Positions 1-7,131 of a stretch of 17,837 nucleotides of DNA are shown in pieces. The stretch's first letter is position 1, and the number at the start of each line of letters is the position of its first letter. A program made the position numbers and the translations under genes. Source of the DNA: Actinomycetes bacterium (GTDB taxonomy: Bacteria; Actinomycetota; CALGFH01); NCBI GenBank assembly GCA_030152105.1, contig JASLIH010000076.1, positions 1-17,837 of the forward strand, in the 5' to 3' direction. The notes beneath the pieces are model-generated. The model had not been told where the DNA came from, did not search any database, and saw only the letters and a list, made by a program, of their open reading frames with translations.

Positions 1-1
1 G

Positions 2-277
2 CGCCAGGAGCTGGAGACGCGGTCGGCCGAGGCGCTGGCCATCGAGACCGACGCCAAGCTCCGGCTGGTCGTCGGGGACGTGGTCACGCCGATCGCAGAG
101 GTCGTGGGGCGGGTGCACCAGACCTCGGGCCGGGAGCGGGAGGCGCTCGGAGGGCAGCTCCGGCAGCTGGCAGGCTGGAGCGGCGCGACCGACGAGGAGG
201 CGGGGCCAGGTGGTGCTCGAGGAGGCCCGTGCCTGGACGGCCGGGCTACGTCCGCGGATCGCGGAAGGTCACCGTGA
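2..277 (+). CDS. Partial hypothetical protein, C-terminal end only
   Basis: The frame is open from the window edge to a TGA at 275-277, giving about 91 residues of an incomplete protein. The first 60 residues look like a charged amphipathic helix (RQELETRSAEALAIETDAKL, then a Val/Ile-rich turn, then more Arg/Glu/Gln helix). The last 25 residues are Gly/Ala/Arg-rich and could be a disordered tail or read past a sequencing frameshift. I recognise no family. The 3' end overlaps the convergent DUF4230 gene by about 32 bases, which is possible but makes the last part less certain. An in-frame GTG or ATG inside the segment is unlikely to be the true start because the helix pattern begins upstream of it. 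Confidence 0.4.
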   Translation, partial: RQELETRSAEALAIETDAKLRLVVGDVVTPIAEVVGRVHQTSGREREALGGQLRQLAGWSGATDEEAGPGGARGGPCLDGRATSADRGRSP

Positions 278-965
278 CCTGGGTGTAGCCGAGCGAGCGG
301 AGCATGCTCTCCAGCATCGCCCTGGTGTTCTGCTCGGCCCGGGCGGCCAGGTCGCTGGAGGCGGCCGCGGCCTGCATCTTGGCCTGGGCGAGCCGGTAGA
401 GCTCGCGCTCGCTGGTCGGGTTGTCCGACAGCACCGACCCGAGGCGGTCGAGCAGGCCCCGCTCCCTGGAGAACACCCGGCTCTGCTCAGGGTCGACCCG
501 GGCCGTGGTGAGCCGGGCCCTCGGCAGGGTGATGTCGGCCCGCCGGCCGTCGCCCGAGACCTTGATCGCGCCCTTGTCCAGGGTGGAGAAGTCGACCTCG
601 GCGTCGACGCTGCCGCCGGCCAGGAACAGGGTCCGCTGGCCCTTGATGATCACGGGGATGCCGCGGGAGCTCTCCTCCAGGTCGACCACCACCTGGAAGT
701 TCCCGCTGGCGGCCTTGAAGACCTCAAGGTCCTCGATCGCCTTGAGCAGCACCGGCTGGCTGCGGTCGACCTGCCGGGTGGCGAACGGGTTGGGGAACGA
801 CGGCCACAGCCGCAGCCCGCTGAGGCTGGACACGGCCACGAACAGGACCAGGGCGGCCAAGACCACCGCGACCAGCCGGACCTGGGACCGCCGGCGCGGC
901 GGTCGCCACTCGGGCCCCGGGCCGGCGCCCGGCGGCGGTGGGGTCCACTGCCGCTCGGTGTCCAT
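246..965 (-). CDS. DUF4230 domain membrane-anchored protein
   Basis: The protein has 239 residues. A Pro-rich cytoplasmic N-terminus (1-28) is followed by one transmembrane helix (about 29-49, LVAVVLAALVLFVAVSSLSG). A DUF4230-type domain covers about 65-239: strands around VVVDLEESSRGIPVIIKG, a VDAEVDFSTLD strand pair, then a long helical C-terminal part. The domain should lie outside the cytoplasmic membrane. The function of DUF4230 is not established. The ATG at 963-965 was chosen because the open frame further upstream overlaps the preceding gene and reads as low-complexity Pro/Ala/Arg; the Shine-Dalgarno match is weak. The start lies 10 bases after the stop of the acyltransferase gene, so the two are probably cotranscribed. 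Domain call is from pattern recognition; no search was run. Confidence 0.8.
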   Translation of the reverse strand: MDTERQWTPPPPGAGPGPEWRPPRRRSQVRLVAVVLAALVLFVAVSSLSGLRLWPSFPNPFATRQVDRSQPVLLKAIEDLEVFKAASGNFQVVVDLEESSRGIPVIIKGQRTLFLAGGSVDAEVDFSTLDKGAIKVSGDGRRADITLPRARLTTARVDPEQSRVFSRERGLLDRLGSVLSDNPTSERELYRLAQAKMQAAAASSDLAARAEQNTRAMLESMLRSLGYTQVTVTFRDPRT

Positions 966-975
966 AGCTTGCTGC

Positions 976-1572
976 CTACCCGTCGTGACCGGCTGCCGAA
1001 CTTCGTTCCTCGAGGGTACCGCCTCCGGCCAGCGCATAGGCGCGGCCGCAGGCGCCGCAGGCCAGGTCAGCGGGCAGGGTCCGGCCGCAGCGGCAGGCCC
1101 AGCCGGCCTGACGGGCCGGGTTGCCGACCACGACCGCGTGGCCGGAGACGTCGCCGGTGACCACACTGCCGGCCCCCACCATGGCCCAGCAGCCGATGGT
1201 CAGCCCGGACAGGACGGTGGCGTTGGCCCCGACCGTCGCCCCCCGCCGCACCAGGGTGGGCCGCCAGCCGGCCGGGCCCTTGGGGTAGGGGGCGCGCGGA
1301 CTGGCGTCGTTGGTGAACACCGCCCCCGGCCCGAGGAACACCTCGTCCTCGACCGTCACCCCGGAGAAGAGCTGGACGCCGTTCTTGATGGTGACCGCGT
1401 TCCCGACCACCACCCCGCCCTCGACGAAGACGTGGCCGCCGACCTTGCAGTCGGCCCCGATCCTGGCCCCCTCGAGCACGTGGGCGAACGCCCAGATGCG
1501 GGTCCGGGGCCCCACGTGGTCGCTCTCGCACAGCGCGAACTCGTGGAGGAACACCGAGGGATCTCTGGGCAT
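976..1572 (-). CDS. Left-handed beta-helix sugar N-acyltransferase with zinc ribbon
   Basis: The protein has 198 residues, with hexapeptide-repeat turns throughout residues 15-150 (IGADCKVGGHVFVEG, VTVEDEVFLGPGAVFTND, VGANATVLSGLTIG, VGAGSVVTGDV), as in the WbpD/WlbB/FdtC acetyltransferases. These transfer an acetyl group from CoA to the amino group of a UDP- or dTDP-amino sugar. The motif GAVFTND at about 83-89 fits that subgroup. The C-terminus has C160-x-C162 and C172-x2-C175, a small zinc ribbon seen in part of the family. It is encoded upstream of the DUF4230 gene and about 620 bases from a divergent sugar epimerase, which fits a surface-glycan sugar pathway. The exact substrate cannot be read from the sequence. 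The ATG at 1570-1572 has no clear ribosome binding site (upstream on the coding strand: TTTAGTCCCC). Confidence 0.85.
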   Translation of the reverse strand: MPRDPSVFLHEFALCESDHVGPRTRIWAFAHVLEGARIGADCKVGGHVFVEGGVVVGNAVTIKNGVQLFSGVTVEDEVFLGPGAVFTNDASPRAPYPKGPAGWRPTLVRRGATVGANATVLSGLTIGCWAMVGAGSVVTGDVSGHAVVVGNPARQAGWACRCGRTLPADLACGACGRAYALAGGGTLEERSSAAGHDG

Positions 1573-1594
1573 GGGGGACTAAATTAGCAGGTCG

Positions 1595-1658
1595 TCGCTG
1601 CGGCCACCGCCGTTCCGCGGGCCAGGGGAACCGTTTGGAACGGCGGTGGCGGCAGCGA
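1595..1658. repeat. Long imperfect inverted repeat (22-nt arms)
   Basis: The left arm 1595-1616 (TCGCTGCGGCCACCGCCGTT then CC) and the right arm 1637-1658 are reverse complements at 21 of 22 positions, separated by 20 bases. The single mismatch is G1602 against G1651, unpaired on either strand. It lies 23 bases upstream of the acyltransferase start, so it is either in that gene's 5' leader or promoter region or a relic of a small mobile or REP-like element. No T-tract follows on either strand, so a classical intrinsic terminator is not supported. Confidence 0.65.
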
Positions 1659-1679
1659 GCGCGGTGGTTCCCGCCGCGC

Positions 1680-1895
1680 TCAGGATGAAGCCGACATTCG
1701 GCTGGAGTGGACGCGGTCCAAATGGAAGCCGTGGGTCCGGTCGGCGATCCGCAGGTTACGGACACTTGCATAGAAGACCCAGCCACATTGGCAGGCCGGC
1801 ATCCAGCGAGCGTCCAACTCGCCAGTGCGCTGATGGCGCCGGGCATGGCCGGGGATCCAGGGAGGGCGAGGATCGACACTACCGAGAGCCATCAA
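1680..1895 (-). CDS. Possible small CxC...His-rich protein (doubtful)
   Basis: This is a 71-codon open frame. Its second half contains WMPACQCGWV (C35, C37) and then ADRTHGFHLDRVH (H55, H58, H63), an arrangement that could bind a metal ion like short actinobacterial zinc-finger-type proteins with a CxCGW motif. The first 30 residues look non-coding. There is no clear ribosome binding site and another frame is equally open, so this may be chance or a gene fragment. No function is assigned. Confidence 0.2.
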   Translation of the reverse strand: MMALGSVDPRPPWIPGHARRHQRTGELDARWMPACQCGWVFYASVRNLRIADRTHGFHLDRVHSSRMSASS

Positions 1896-2042
1896 CCGTC
1901 AACCCCCCCAAGCCAGACTACCCAGCTGCGAGCTTCCATGAGCTTGAAGGGGAATTTTCGAAATAGACAGTGTCATTTGCCGTAGCCGCGGTCTGCGAAG
2001 CGACGTAGAAGCGTCAAGTCTCACGCAGCGCCCAGGTGGGCG

Positions 2043-2144
2043 ATGGGCACAAAGCTGCTCCTCCTGACCTACGCCATCGGGGCAATGGCCGTGTACGGCC
2101 ATATGGATCCGTCGAGGCGAAGCGTGTTTCCTATGTCGGCCTGA
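2043..2144 (+). CDS. Possible 33-aa hydrophobic micropeptide or leader ORF
   Basis: An ATG at 2043 is preceded by CCAGGTGGGCG, which contains a fair Shine-Dalgarno-like AGGTGG, and the frame closes with TGA at 2142-2144. The start of the peptide is hydrophobic (MGTKLLLLTYAIGAMAVY) and could span or insert in the membrane; the rest is short and basic. It ends 51 bases before the epimerase start, so it could be a leader peptide in the same transcript. Only the ribosome binding site and the hydrophobicity support it. Confidence 0.22.
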   Translation: MGTKLLLLTYAIGAMAVYGHMDPSRRSVFPMSA

Positions 2145-2195
2145 GCCCGTCCGTCGGTGGGCCAGGACCGATCCGATGATCCTGGGAGAATCGAC

Positions 2196-3137
2196 ATGAT
2201 CGCGTTGGTGACGGGTGCAGCCGGATTCATCGGCTCCCATCTCTGCGAGTCGCTACTCGATGACGGCGACCAGGTGGTGGCGGTGGACTGCTTTACCGGC
2301 AACTACCTCCGCGGCTGCAAGGAGAAGAACCTGGCGCCGCTGCGCGCGCGTCCAGGGTTCACCTTCATCAAGGCGGACCTTGCCGAGGTGGCGATCGCGC
2401 CGTTGCTCAGGGCTGTCGACTGCGTGTACCACATCGCAGGCCAGCCCGGCGTTCGCACGTCGTGGGGACCTGACTTCGCCGACTACCTGCGCCATAACGT
2501 CACCGCCACCCAGCGGCTCCTGGAGGCATGTAGACACCGCCCGGTCCGCAAGCTCGTGTACAGTTCGAGTTCTTCGGTCTACGGCGACGCCGAGTCCCTT
2601 CCGACACCTGAGTCCGTCAGGCCCCAACCGATCTCGCCGTACGGCGTGACCAAGCTGACCGCCGAGCACCTGTGCGAGGCCTATGGTAGGAGCTTCGGCA
2701 TCCCGGTGGCCGCGCTTCGGTTGTTCACCGTTTACGGCCCCAGGCAGCGGCCCGACATGGCCTTCTCCCGCCTGGTACGTGCGGCGCTCTCCGGCGAGCC
2801 GTTCGAGATCTATGGGGATGGCCGCCAGACCCGCGACTTTACCTTCGTCGGGGACGTCGTCCAGGCTCTGCGTGACGCCGCCCGTTCTCCCTGGTGTGGC
2901 ATCGCGAACATCGGCGGCGGCTCCAGGAGGTCGCTCAACGACGCCGTCGAGATCATCGGGGAGCTCCTCGGGCACTTGCGCATCCTTCGTCGGCCGGAGG
3001 CTGCGGGCGATGCCCGCGACACCGCCGCCGACATATCGGTGGCCGCGGCCGCCTTCGGTTACCGGCCGCGGACTTCGCTGCGGGACGGGCTGGCCGCGAT
3101 GGTAGCCACCGAGCGTGTGTCCGACGAGGCCCTGTGA
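2196..3137 (+). CDS. NAD-dependent nucleotide-sugar epimerase/dehydratase (extended SDR)
   Basis: The protein has 313 residues and the features of an extended short-chain dehydrogenase acting on UDP- or dTDP-sugars: Rossmann motif TGAAGFIG (6-13), an Asp at the end of beta-2 (D31, NAD preference), SSSSSVYG (123-130), catalytic Y149-x3-K153 (YGVTK), LRLFTVYGPRQRPDM (175-188) and the C-terminal GDARDTAADI (271-280). The LFTVYGPRQRPDMA and FEIYGDGRQTRDF segments resemble the WbpP, UDP-glucuronate 4-epimerase and GalE group. 4-epimerisation is therefore the best guess, with the substrate open. The ATG at 2196 follows GGGAGAATCGAC and starts directly at the first beta strand; the longer frame from 2157 adds only an unstructured stretch. 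Codon use is somewhat less GC-rich than its neighbours, possibly from transfer. It converges on the pseudo-receiver gene with 19 bases between stops. Confidence 0.88.
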   Translation: MIALVTGAAGFIGSHLCESLLDDGDQVVAVDCFTGNYLRGCKEKNLAPLRARPGFTFIKADLAEVAIAPLLRAVDCVYHIAGQPGVRTSWGPDFADYLRHNVTATQRLLEACRHRPVRKLVYSSSSSVYGDAESLPTPESVRPQPISPYGVTKLTAEHLCEAYGRSFGIPVAALRLFTVYGPRQRPDMAFSRLVRAALSGEPFEIYGDGRQTRDFTFVGDVVQALRDAARSPWCGIANIGGGSRRSLNDAVEIIGELLGHLRILRRPEAAGDARDTAADISVAAAAFGYRPRTSLRDGLAAMVATERVSDEAL

Positions 3138-3156
3138 CGAGGATGCGGGGTCGAAG

Positions 3157-4242
3157 CTAGGTGACGGGTGGTGCGGTCGTCGTCGGCGGGTTCGTGGTCG
3201 GTACGGTCGTGGGTGCTTGCGTCGTGGGCGGCAGCGTCGTCGGCGGTCGGGTGGGCGTCGTGGTCCCAGGGCTGCCGCCCGTGGGCTTGACTGTTGTGGT
3301 CGTGGCTCGCCGTACGGTGGTGGTCGTGGCCGGCCGCCCGCCGGAGACGCCCCGGAGGGCGCTGGTCCCGGCCGGGGCCCTGGCCGCGGTTGTGGTGGTG
3401 GGGCGCTTGGGGCCGGTGGTCGTCGGGGCGCTCGAGCTGGCGGGCGCGACCGTCGGGGCCGGCGAGAACCCGGTCCCGAGGGCGTCGCAGCCGGGGCCGC
3501 AGCGGCCCTGGGCGGCCAGGGCGAAGGCGACCGTGAAGGCGACGAGGGCGAAGACGGAGAACCCGGCCACCCGCACCCGCCGCTTGGCCCGCCAGCCCTC
3601 GGTGAGCGCGACCGCGGCCCGGGAGACCCGGTCGACCAGGCCGGCCTGGGCGCTCCCGGCGGCGGCCGCGAACGGGGCCCAGGACGGCGCTCGCCTGGCG
3701 GCCGCCTTGACGTCGGCCGGGGTGCCCCTGGTGTCGGCGGGGCCGCCCAGCGCGGCCGGGAGCGGGCGCGCCGTCCTGAGCTCGACCGGCGGGTGCCGGT
3801 CGGCCTTCGCCTCGGGCCGGGGTTCGGCCTTGGGGCCGGGCGCCGTGGCCGCGTCCAGGCCGGGCATGCCCAGGGCCGTCCCCAGGTGGACGGCCGAGAA
3901 CGGCCGCTCCAGCAGCGTCCAGGCCGGGTCGGGGGCGGCCTCGGGGCGGCCGTGGCCGCGGTCGGCGAGCACGATCAGCTCGCCCCGGTAGCGGTGGCGC
4001 ACCTGGGCCAGGGTGGTGTCGCCGCCGTCGCGGGGCAGGTCGAGCACGACCGTGTCGGCGTCGGCCAGGCCGTCGCGGTCTGCCGCCTCGCGCACCCCGG
4101 TGAACCGGGTGAGCGTGCCGCTGGCGCCGAGCAGGTACTTCAGCAGGGCGGCCAGCCCGGGGCTCTCGGAGAGCACGACGACCCGCCGCGGTGGGTGCAC
4201 CTCGCGCCCGGCCCCTCTCGTCACCGTTTCCGCAGTGGTCAC
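3157..4242 (-). CDS. Membrane-tethered pseudo-receiver protein with Thr/Pro-rich tail
   Basis: The protein has 361 residues. Residues 19-125 fold like a CheY-type receiver: strand RRVVVLSES, strand DTVVLDLP with the usual phospho-Asp position (D68), strand ELIVLADRG and strand WTLLERPFS. The N-terminal acidic pair is replaced by S25-E26-S27 and the conserved Lys before Pro by E112, so normal phosphorylation chemistry is unlikely. A charged, Ala/Pro-rich linker (130-222) leads to one transmembrane helix (about 223-245), an outer CGPGC pair (C249, C252) and a tail (256-361) of Thr/Pro/Ala runs ending TTTAPPVT. Topology is inferred: receiver inside, tail outside. The GTG at 4240-4242 was chosen because GGAGGAGGG lies 8 bases upstream. 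Function is unknown. It sits 110 bases downstream of the CoA-transferase gene. Confidence 0.75.
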   Translation of the reverse strand: MTTAETVTRGAGREVHPPRRVVVLSESPGLAALLKYLLGASGTLTRFTGVREAADRDGLADADTVVLDLPRDGGDTTLAQVRHRYRGELIVLADRGHGRPEAAPDPAWTLLERPFSAVHLGTALGMPGLDAATAPGPKAEPRPEAKADRHPPVELRTARPLPAALGGPADTRGTPADVKAAARRAPSWAPFAAAAGSAQAGLVDRVSRAAVALTEGWRAKRRVRVAGFSVFALVAFTVAFALAAQGRCGPGCDALGTGFSPAPTVAPASSSAPTTTGPKRPTTTTAARAPAGTSALRGVSGGRPATTTTVRRATTTTVKPTGGSPGTTTPTRPPTTLPPTTQAPTTVPTTNPPTTTAPPVT

Positions 4243-4250
4243 CGACCGGA

Positions 4251-4259
4251 CCCTCCTCC
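4251..4259 (-). promoter_or_regulatory. Shine-Dalgarno site fixing the GTG start of the pseudo-receiver gene
   Basis: On the - strand the sequence reads GGAGGAGGG, then 8 bases, then GTG ACC ACT. This is the only strong ribosome binding site near the 5' end and settles a start that the long upstream open frame leaves ambiguous. Confidence 0.75.
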
Positions 4260-4268
4260 ACGCGCTGA

Positions 4269-4289
4269 GTGGCGGCACAAAGCCGCCAC
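4269..4289 (-). terminator. Small hairpin between CoA-transferase and pseudo-receiver genes
   Basis: A perfect 7-bp stem (GTGGCGG/CCGCCAC) encloses a 7-base loop, in the 110-base gap after the CoA-transferase stop and 26 bases before the next start. No T-run follows, so it could be a weak terminator, part of the 5' leader, or chance in GC-rich DNA. Confidence 0.3.
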
Positions 4290-4352
4290 CTGTCCACACT
4301 TCCAGGCGTTCCGGGCATGCAGGCGATACGGGCGCAGAAACCGTAAGTTCGG

Positions 4353-5558
4353 CTACGGCGCTGGGACTGCCCCGGGGTCGCCGGGCCGGGGCGTGGCGAG
4401 CCAGCGCAGCACCTCGACGGTGTGCTCGCCAAGGGCCGGCGGGGCCAGCCGGTAGGAGGCCGGGGTGGCCGACAGGCCGATCGGGTTGGCCACCTGGGGC
4501 ACCCCGCCGGCGTCGGCCACCGGGTCGAGACCGAGGCGCTCGGCCAGGGCGAACGCCTCGCCGACGTCGTTGACCAGGCCGCAGGGGACGCCGGCGCCGG
4601 CAAGGGCGGCCACCCAGTCGGCCGCCCCGCGGGCGCTCAGGGCCCGCTCCAGCAGGGCGGCCAGCTCCTCGCGGTTGGCCACCCGGTCGGCGTTGGTCGC
4701 GAACCGCGGGTCGGCCGCCGCCTCGGGCAGCCCGATGATCTGGCAGAGGCGGGCGAACTGGCCGTCGTTGCCGACGGCCAGCACCAGCGGCCGGTCGGCG
4801 GTGGCCAGGGTCTCGTACGGGGTGATGCTGGGGTGCCGGTTGCCCATGGCCCGTGGCCGGACCCCGGTGCACAGGAACGAGGAGGCCTGGTTGACCAGGC
4901 TGGCCAGGGCCGAGCCGAGCAGGCTGACCTCGACCCGCTGCCCGCGCCCGGTCCGCTCCCGGGCATGGAGGGCGGCCAGGATCCCGCTGGTCGCGTACAG
5001 CCCGGTGAGCACGTCGACCAGGGCCACCCCTACCTTGGTCGGCTCGCCCCCGGCCGGGCCGGTGATGCTCATCAGCCCGCTCATCGCCTGGACCAGGAAG
5101 TCGTAGCCGGGCAGCTCGGCGCCGGCCCCCTGGCCGAAGCCGGAGATGGAGCACCAGACCAGGCGGGGGTTGTCCCTGGCGATCTCCTCGTACCCGAGCC
5201 CGAGGCGCTCGGCGGCACCGGCCTTGAAGTTCTCGACCAGCACGTCGGCCCTGGCGGCCAGGGCCCTGGCCGCCCGCCGGTCCGGGTCGCGCTTGAGATC
5301 AAGGGCGACGCTGCGCTTGTTGCGGTTGACGGCCAGGTAGTAGGTGCTGTGGCCGCCGGAGAAGGGCGGCCCCCAGGCGCGGGTCTCGTCGCCGCCGTCG
5401 GGGTGCTCGACCTTGACCACGTCGGCCCCCAGGTCGCCCAGCAGCATGGTCGCGAACGGCCCGGCCAGCACCCTGGAGAAGTCGGCCACCACCAGCCCCT
5501 CGAGGGGCCCCCGATCCTCCGGGGCACCCCCCTGGGGTTCCCCGGACCCCTCCGTCAC
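4353..5558 (-). CDS. Family III CoA-transferase (CaiB/BaiF type)
   Basis: The protein has 401 residues, normal for family III enzymes, which move CoA between carboxylic acids through an aspartyl-CoA thioester. Seen: LVVADFSRVLAGPFATMLLG (22-41), DLGADVVKVEHPDGGD (42-57), NRNKRSVALDLK (78-89), VENFKAG and the catalytic segment GYDFLVQAMSGLMSITG with nucleophile D153. The WGPPF, YYLAVNRNK and GYD-x6-SGLMxITGP features recall the succinyl-CoA:glutarate CoA-transferase (SUGCT) branch, but donor and acceptor cannot be fixed from sequence. The GTG start overlaps the aldehyde dehydrogenase stop as GTGA, so translation is coupled. A plausible pathway (inference) is aldehyde to acid to acyl-CoA across the two enzymes. 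Confidence 0.92.
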   Translation of the reverse strand: MTEGSGEPQGGAPEDRGPLEGLVVADFSRVLAGPFATMLLGDLGADVVKVEHPDGGDETRAWGPPFSGGHSTYYLAVNRNKRSVALDLKRDPDRRAARALAARADVLVENFKAGAAERLGLGYEEIARDNPRLVWCSISGFGQGAGAELPGYDFLVQAMSGLMSITGPAGGEPTKVGVALVDVLTGLYATSGILAALHARERTGRGQRVEVSLLGSALASLVNQASSFLCTGVRPRAMGNRHPSITPYETLATADRPLVLAVGNDGQFARLCQIIGLPEAAADPRFATNADRVANREELAALLERALSARGAADWVAALAGAGVPCGLVNDVGEAFALAERLGLDPVADAGGVPQVANPIGLSATPASYRLAPPALGEHTVEVLRWLATPRPGDPGAVPAP

Positions 5559-7108
5559 AAGCGGAAGTCCCGGTCGGGGGTGGGGTCGGCCACGTCCATC
5601 TGGGCCTTCTGGAGACGGCCGGCGTAGTCCCAGTTGAGCGCCTGCCAGCGGGTGAACTGGTCGAGGACCCAGATGCCGGACTGGCGGCTGCCGTTGCCGG
5701 AGCGGCCGTTGCCACCGAACGGCAGGTGGGCCTCGGCCCCCGAGGTCGAGTTGTTGATGCTGACCATCCCCGCCCCGACGCCCGCGCGGAAGCGGAAGGC
5801 GGTCGCCGGGTCGCGGGTGTAGACGGCCGCCGACAGGCCGTAGCCGGGGCCGTTGGCCAGGGTCACCGCCTCCTCCAGCGAGTCGCAGGCGGCCACCCCG
5901 ACGATCGGCCCGAAGGTCTCGCGCCGGAACAGCTCGTCGTCGGCGGTGACCCCGGACACGATCGTCGGGTGGCAGTAGAGACCGTCGGCGGGGTCGCCGA
6001 GGAACCCCTTGCGAGGGTTGGTGGCGGTGATCCGCCCGGTCCCGGTCGAGCCGTGGACCTGGTGGTGGGGCTCGATCAGCTCCAGCCAGCCCAGGAACCG
6101 GTCACAGAAGCGCTGGTCGATCATGGGCCCGTACAGCACGTCCCGGAACGGGTCGCCGAGGACGGCCCGCTCGACGGCGGCCGCGAACCGGTCCAGGAAC
6201 TCGTCGTGGATCGCGCGGTGGGCGATGACGGTGCCCAGCGAGGTGCAGCGCTGGCCGGCGGTGCCGAAGCCGCTGAACAGGGCACCCTCGACGGCCAGGT
6301 CGAGCTCGGCGTCGGGCATCACCACCAGCGGGTTCTTGCCTCCCAGCTCCAGGCAGGGCACCTGGAGGTGGCGGCCGCAGAGCTCGCCGATGCGCCGCCC
6401 GACCTCGGTGGAGCCGGTGAAGCCGACCTTGTCGACCAGGCCGGCATCAAGGGCGGCGGCCAGGCCGTCGAAGGTGGCCGCCCCGTCGGCCTGGACCAGG
6501 TTGAGGACGCCGTCGGGCAGGCCGGCGTGCCAGCACAGCTGGGCCAGGGCCTCGGCGGTGGCCGGGGCGTACTCGGCCGGCTTCCACACCACCGCGTTGC
6601 CGCACAGCAGCGCCGGGACCAGGTACCAGGACGGCACCGCCACCGGGAAGTTGCCGGCGGTGATGACCGCCGCCACCCCGACCGGCTGGCGGAAGGTGAA
6701 GAGCTGCTTGTCCGGCATCTCGCTCGGCACCGTCTGGCCGTACAGCCGCCGGCCCTCGCCGGCGAAGAAGTCGCAGGTGTCGACGATCTCGGTGACCTCG
6801 CCCCTGGCCTCGGCCAGCGGCTTGCCGATCTCCCGGGTGACCAGCCGGGCCAGGGCGTCGGCGTTCTCCTCGACCAGCCGCCCCAGGTGCTTGACGACCC
6901 GGCCCCGCACCGGGGCCGGCGTCGCCGCCCATCCGGCCTGGGCCGCTCGCGCCGCCCGGCAGGCGTCGACGAAGGTCGCGGGCTCGGCCAGCAGCACCTC
7001 GGCCACCACGTCCCCGGTGTGGGCCGGGTCGACCGACCGCTGCCGGCGCCCGCCCTCGGCTCGCCGCCCCCCGACACGGGAGGCAAGCGGCGACGCCTGC
7101 TGGGTCAT
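5555..7108 (-). CDS. NAD(P)-dependent aldehyde dehydrogenase
   Basis: The protein has 517 residues and all catalytic features of the ALDH superfamily: N153 (ITAGNFPVA), K176 (VVWKPAEY), FTGSTEVGRRI (230-240), general base E254 (LELGGKNP), nucleophile C288 (GTAGQRCTS) and E397 (RETFGPI). It oxidises an aldehyde to a carboxylate. GTAGQRCT resembles the ALDH7/piperideine-6-carboxylate dehydrogenase branch, so a lysine- or amine-derived semialdehyde is possible but unproven. Residues 1-25 are an Arg/Gly-rich extension, perhaps partly not translated; the ATG at 7106-7108 has only a weak ribosome binding site. The stop overlaps the start of the CoA-transferase gene by 3 bases, marking a two-gene operon. 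A stable hairpin lies just upstream. Confidence 0.93.
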   Translation of the reverse strand: MTQQASPLASRVGGRRAEGGRRQRSVDPAHTGDVVAEVLLAEPATFVDACRAARAAQAGWAATPAPVRGRVVKHLGRLVEENADALARLVTREIGKPLAEARGEVTEIVDTCDFFAGEGRRLYGQTVPSEMPDKQLFTFRQPVGVAAVITAGNFPVAVPSWYLVPALLCGNAVVWKPAEYAPATAEALAQLCWHAGLPDGVLNLVQADGAATFDGLAAALDAGLVDKVGFTGSTEVGRRIGELCGRHLQVPCLELGGKNPLVVMPDAELDLAVEGALFSGFGTAGQRCTSLGTVIAHRAIHDEFLDRFAAAVERAVLGDPFRDVLYGPMIDQRFCDRFLGWLELIEPHHQVHGSTGTGRITATNPRKGFLGDPADGLYCHPTIVSGVTADDELFRRETFGPIVGVAACDSLEEAVTLANGPGYGLSAAVYTRDPATAFRFRAGVGAGMVSINNSTSGAEAHLPFGGNGRSGNGSRQSGIWVLDQFTRWQALNWDYAGRLQKAQMDVADPTPDRDFRL

Positions 7109-7131
7109 GGAGCAACCGTAGCCGAAACGCC

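Larger units (their letters stand above)
1573..2195. other. Intergenic region without a convincing gene, lower GC
   Basis: About 620 bases separate the divergent acyltransferase and epimerase genes. Base composition drops against the flanks: positions 1921-1980 have 29 G/C of 60, while neighbouring genes run around 70% or more. Several short open frames overlap here on both strands, but none shows a recognisable domain or high-GC codon bias. The stretch holds the 22-nt inverted repeat at its left end, a possible small CxC/His ORF at 1680-1895 (-) and a 33-codon ORF at 2043-2144 (+). It probably also holds the promoters of both flanking genes, though I could not pick a clear -35/-10 pair. It may be the remains of an insertion or a decayed gene. 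Confidence 0.6.

Noticed and set aside
1646..1985. Overlapping short + strand frames of 106 and 92 codons
   Set aside because: No ribosome binding site, no motif, and two frames equally open in the same stretch.
3161..3991. Val/Gly-rich + strand frame resembling a repeat protein
   Set aside because: It is the complement of the Thr/Pro-rich tail and linker of the pseudo-receiver gene.
3157..5154. Pseudo-receiver protein extended to 665 residues
   Set aside because: The extension is an out-of-frame reading of the CoA-transferase gene, and a strong Shine-Dalgarno sits before the GTG at 4242.
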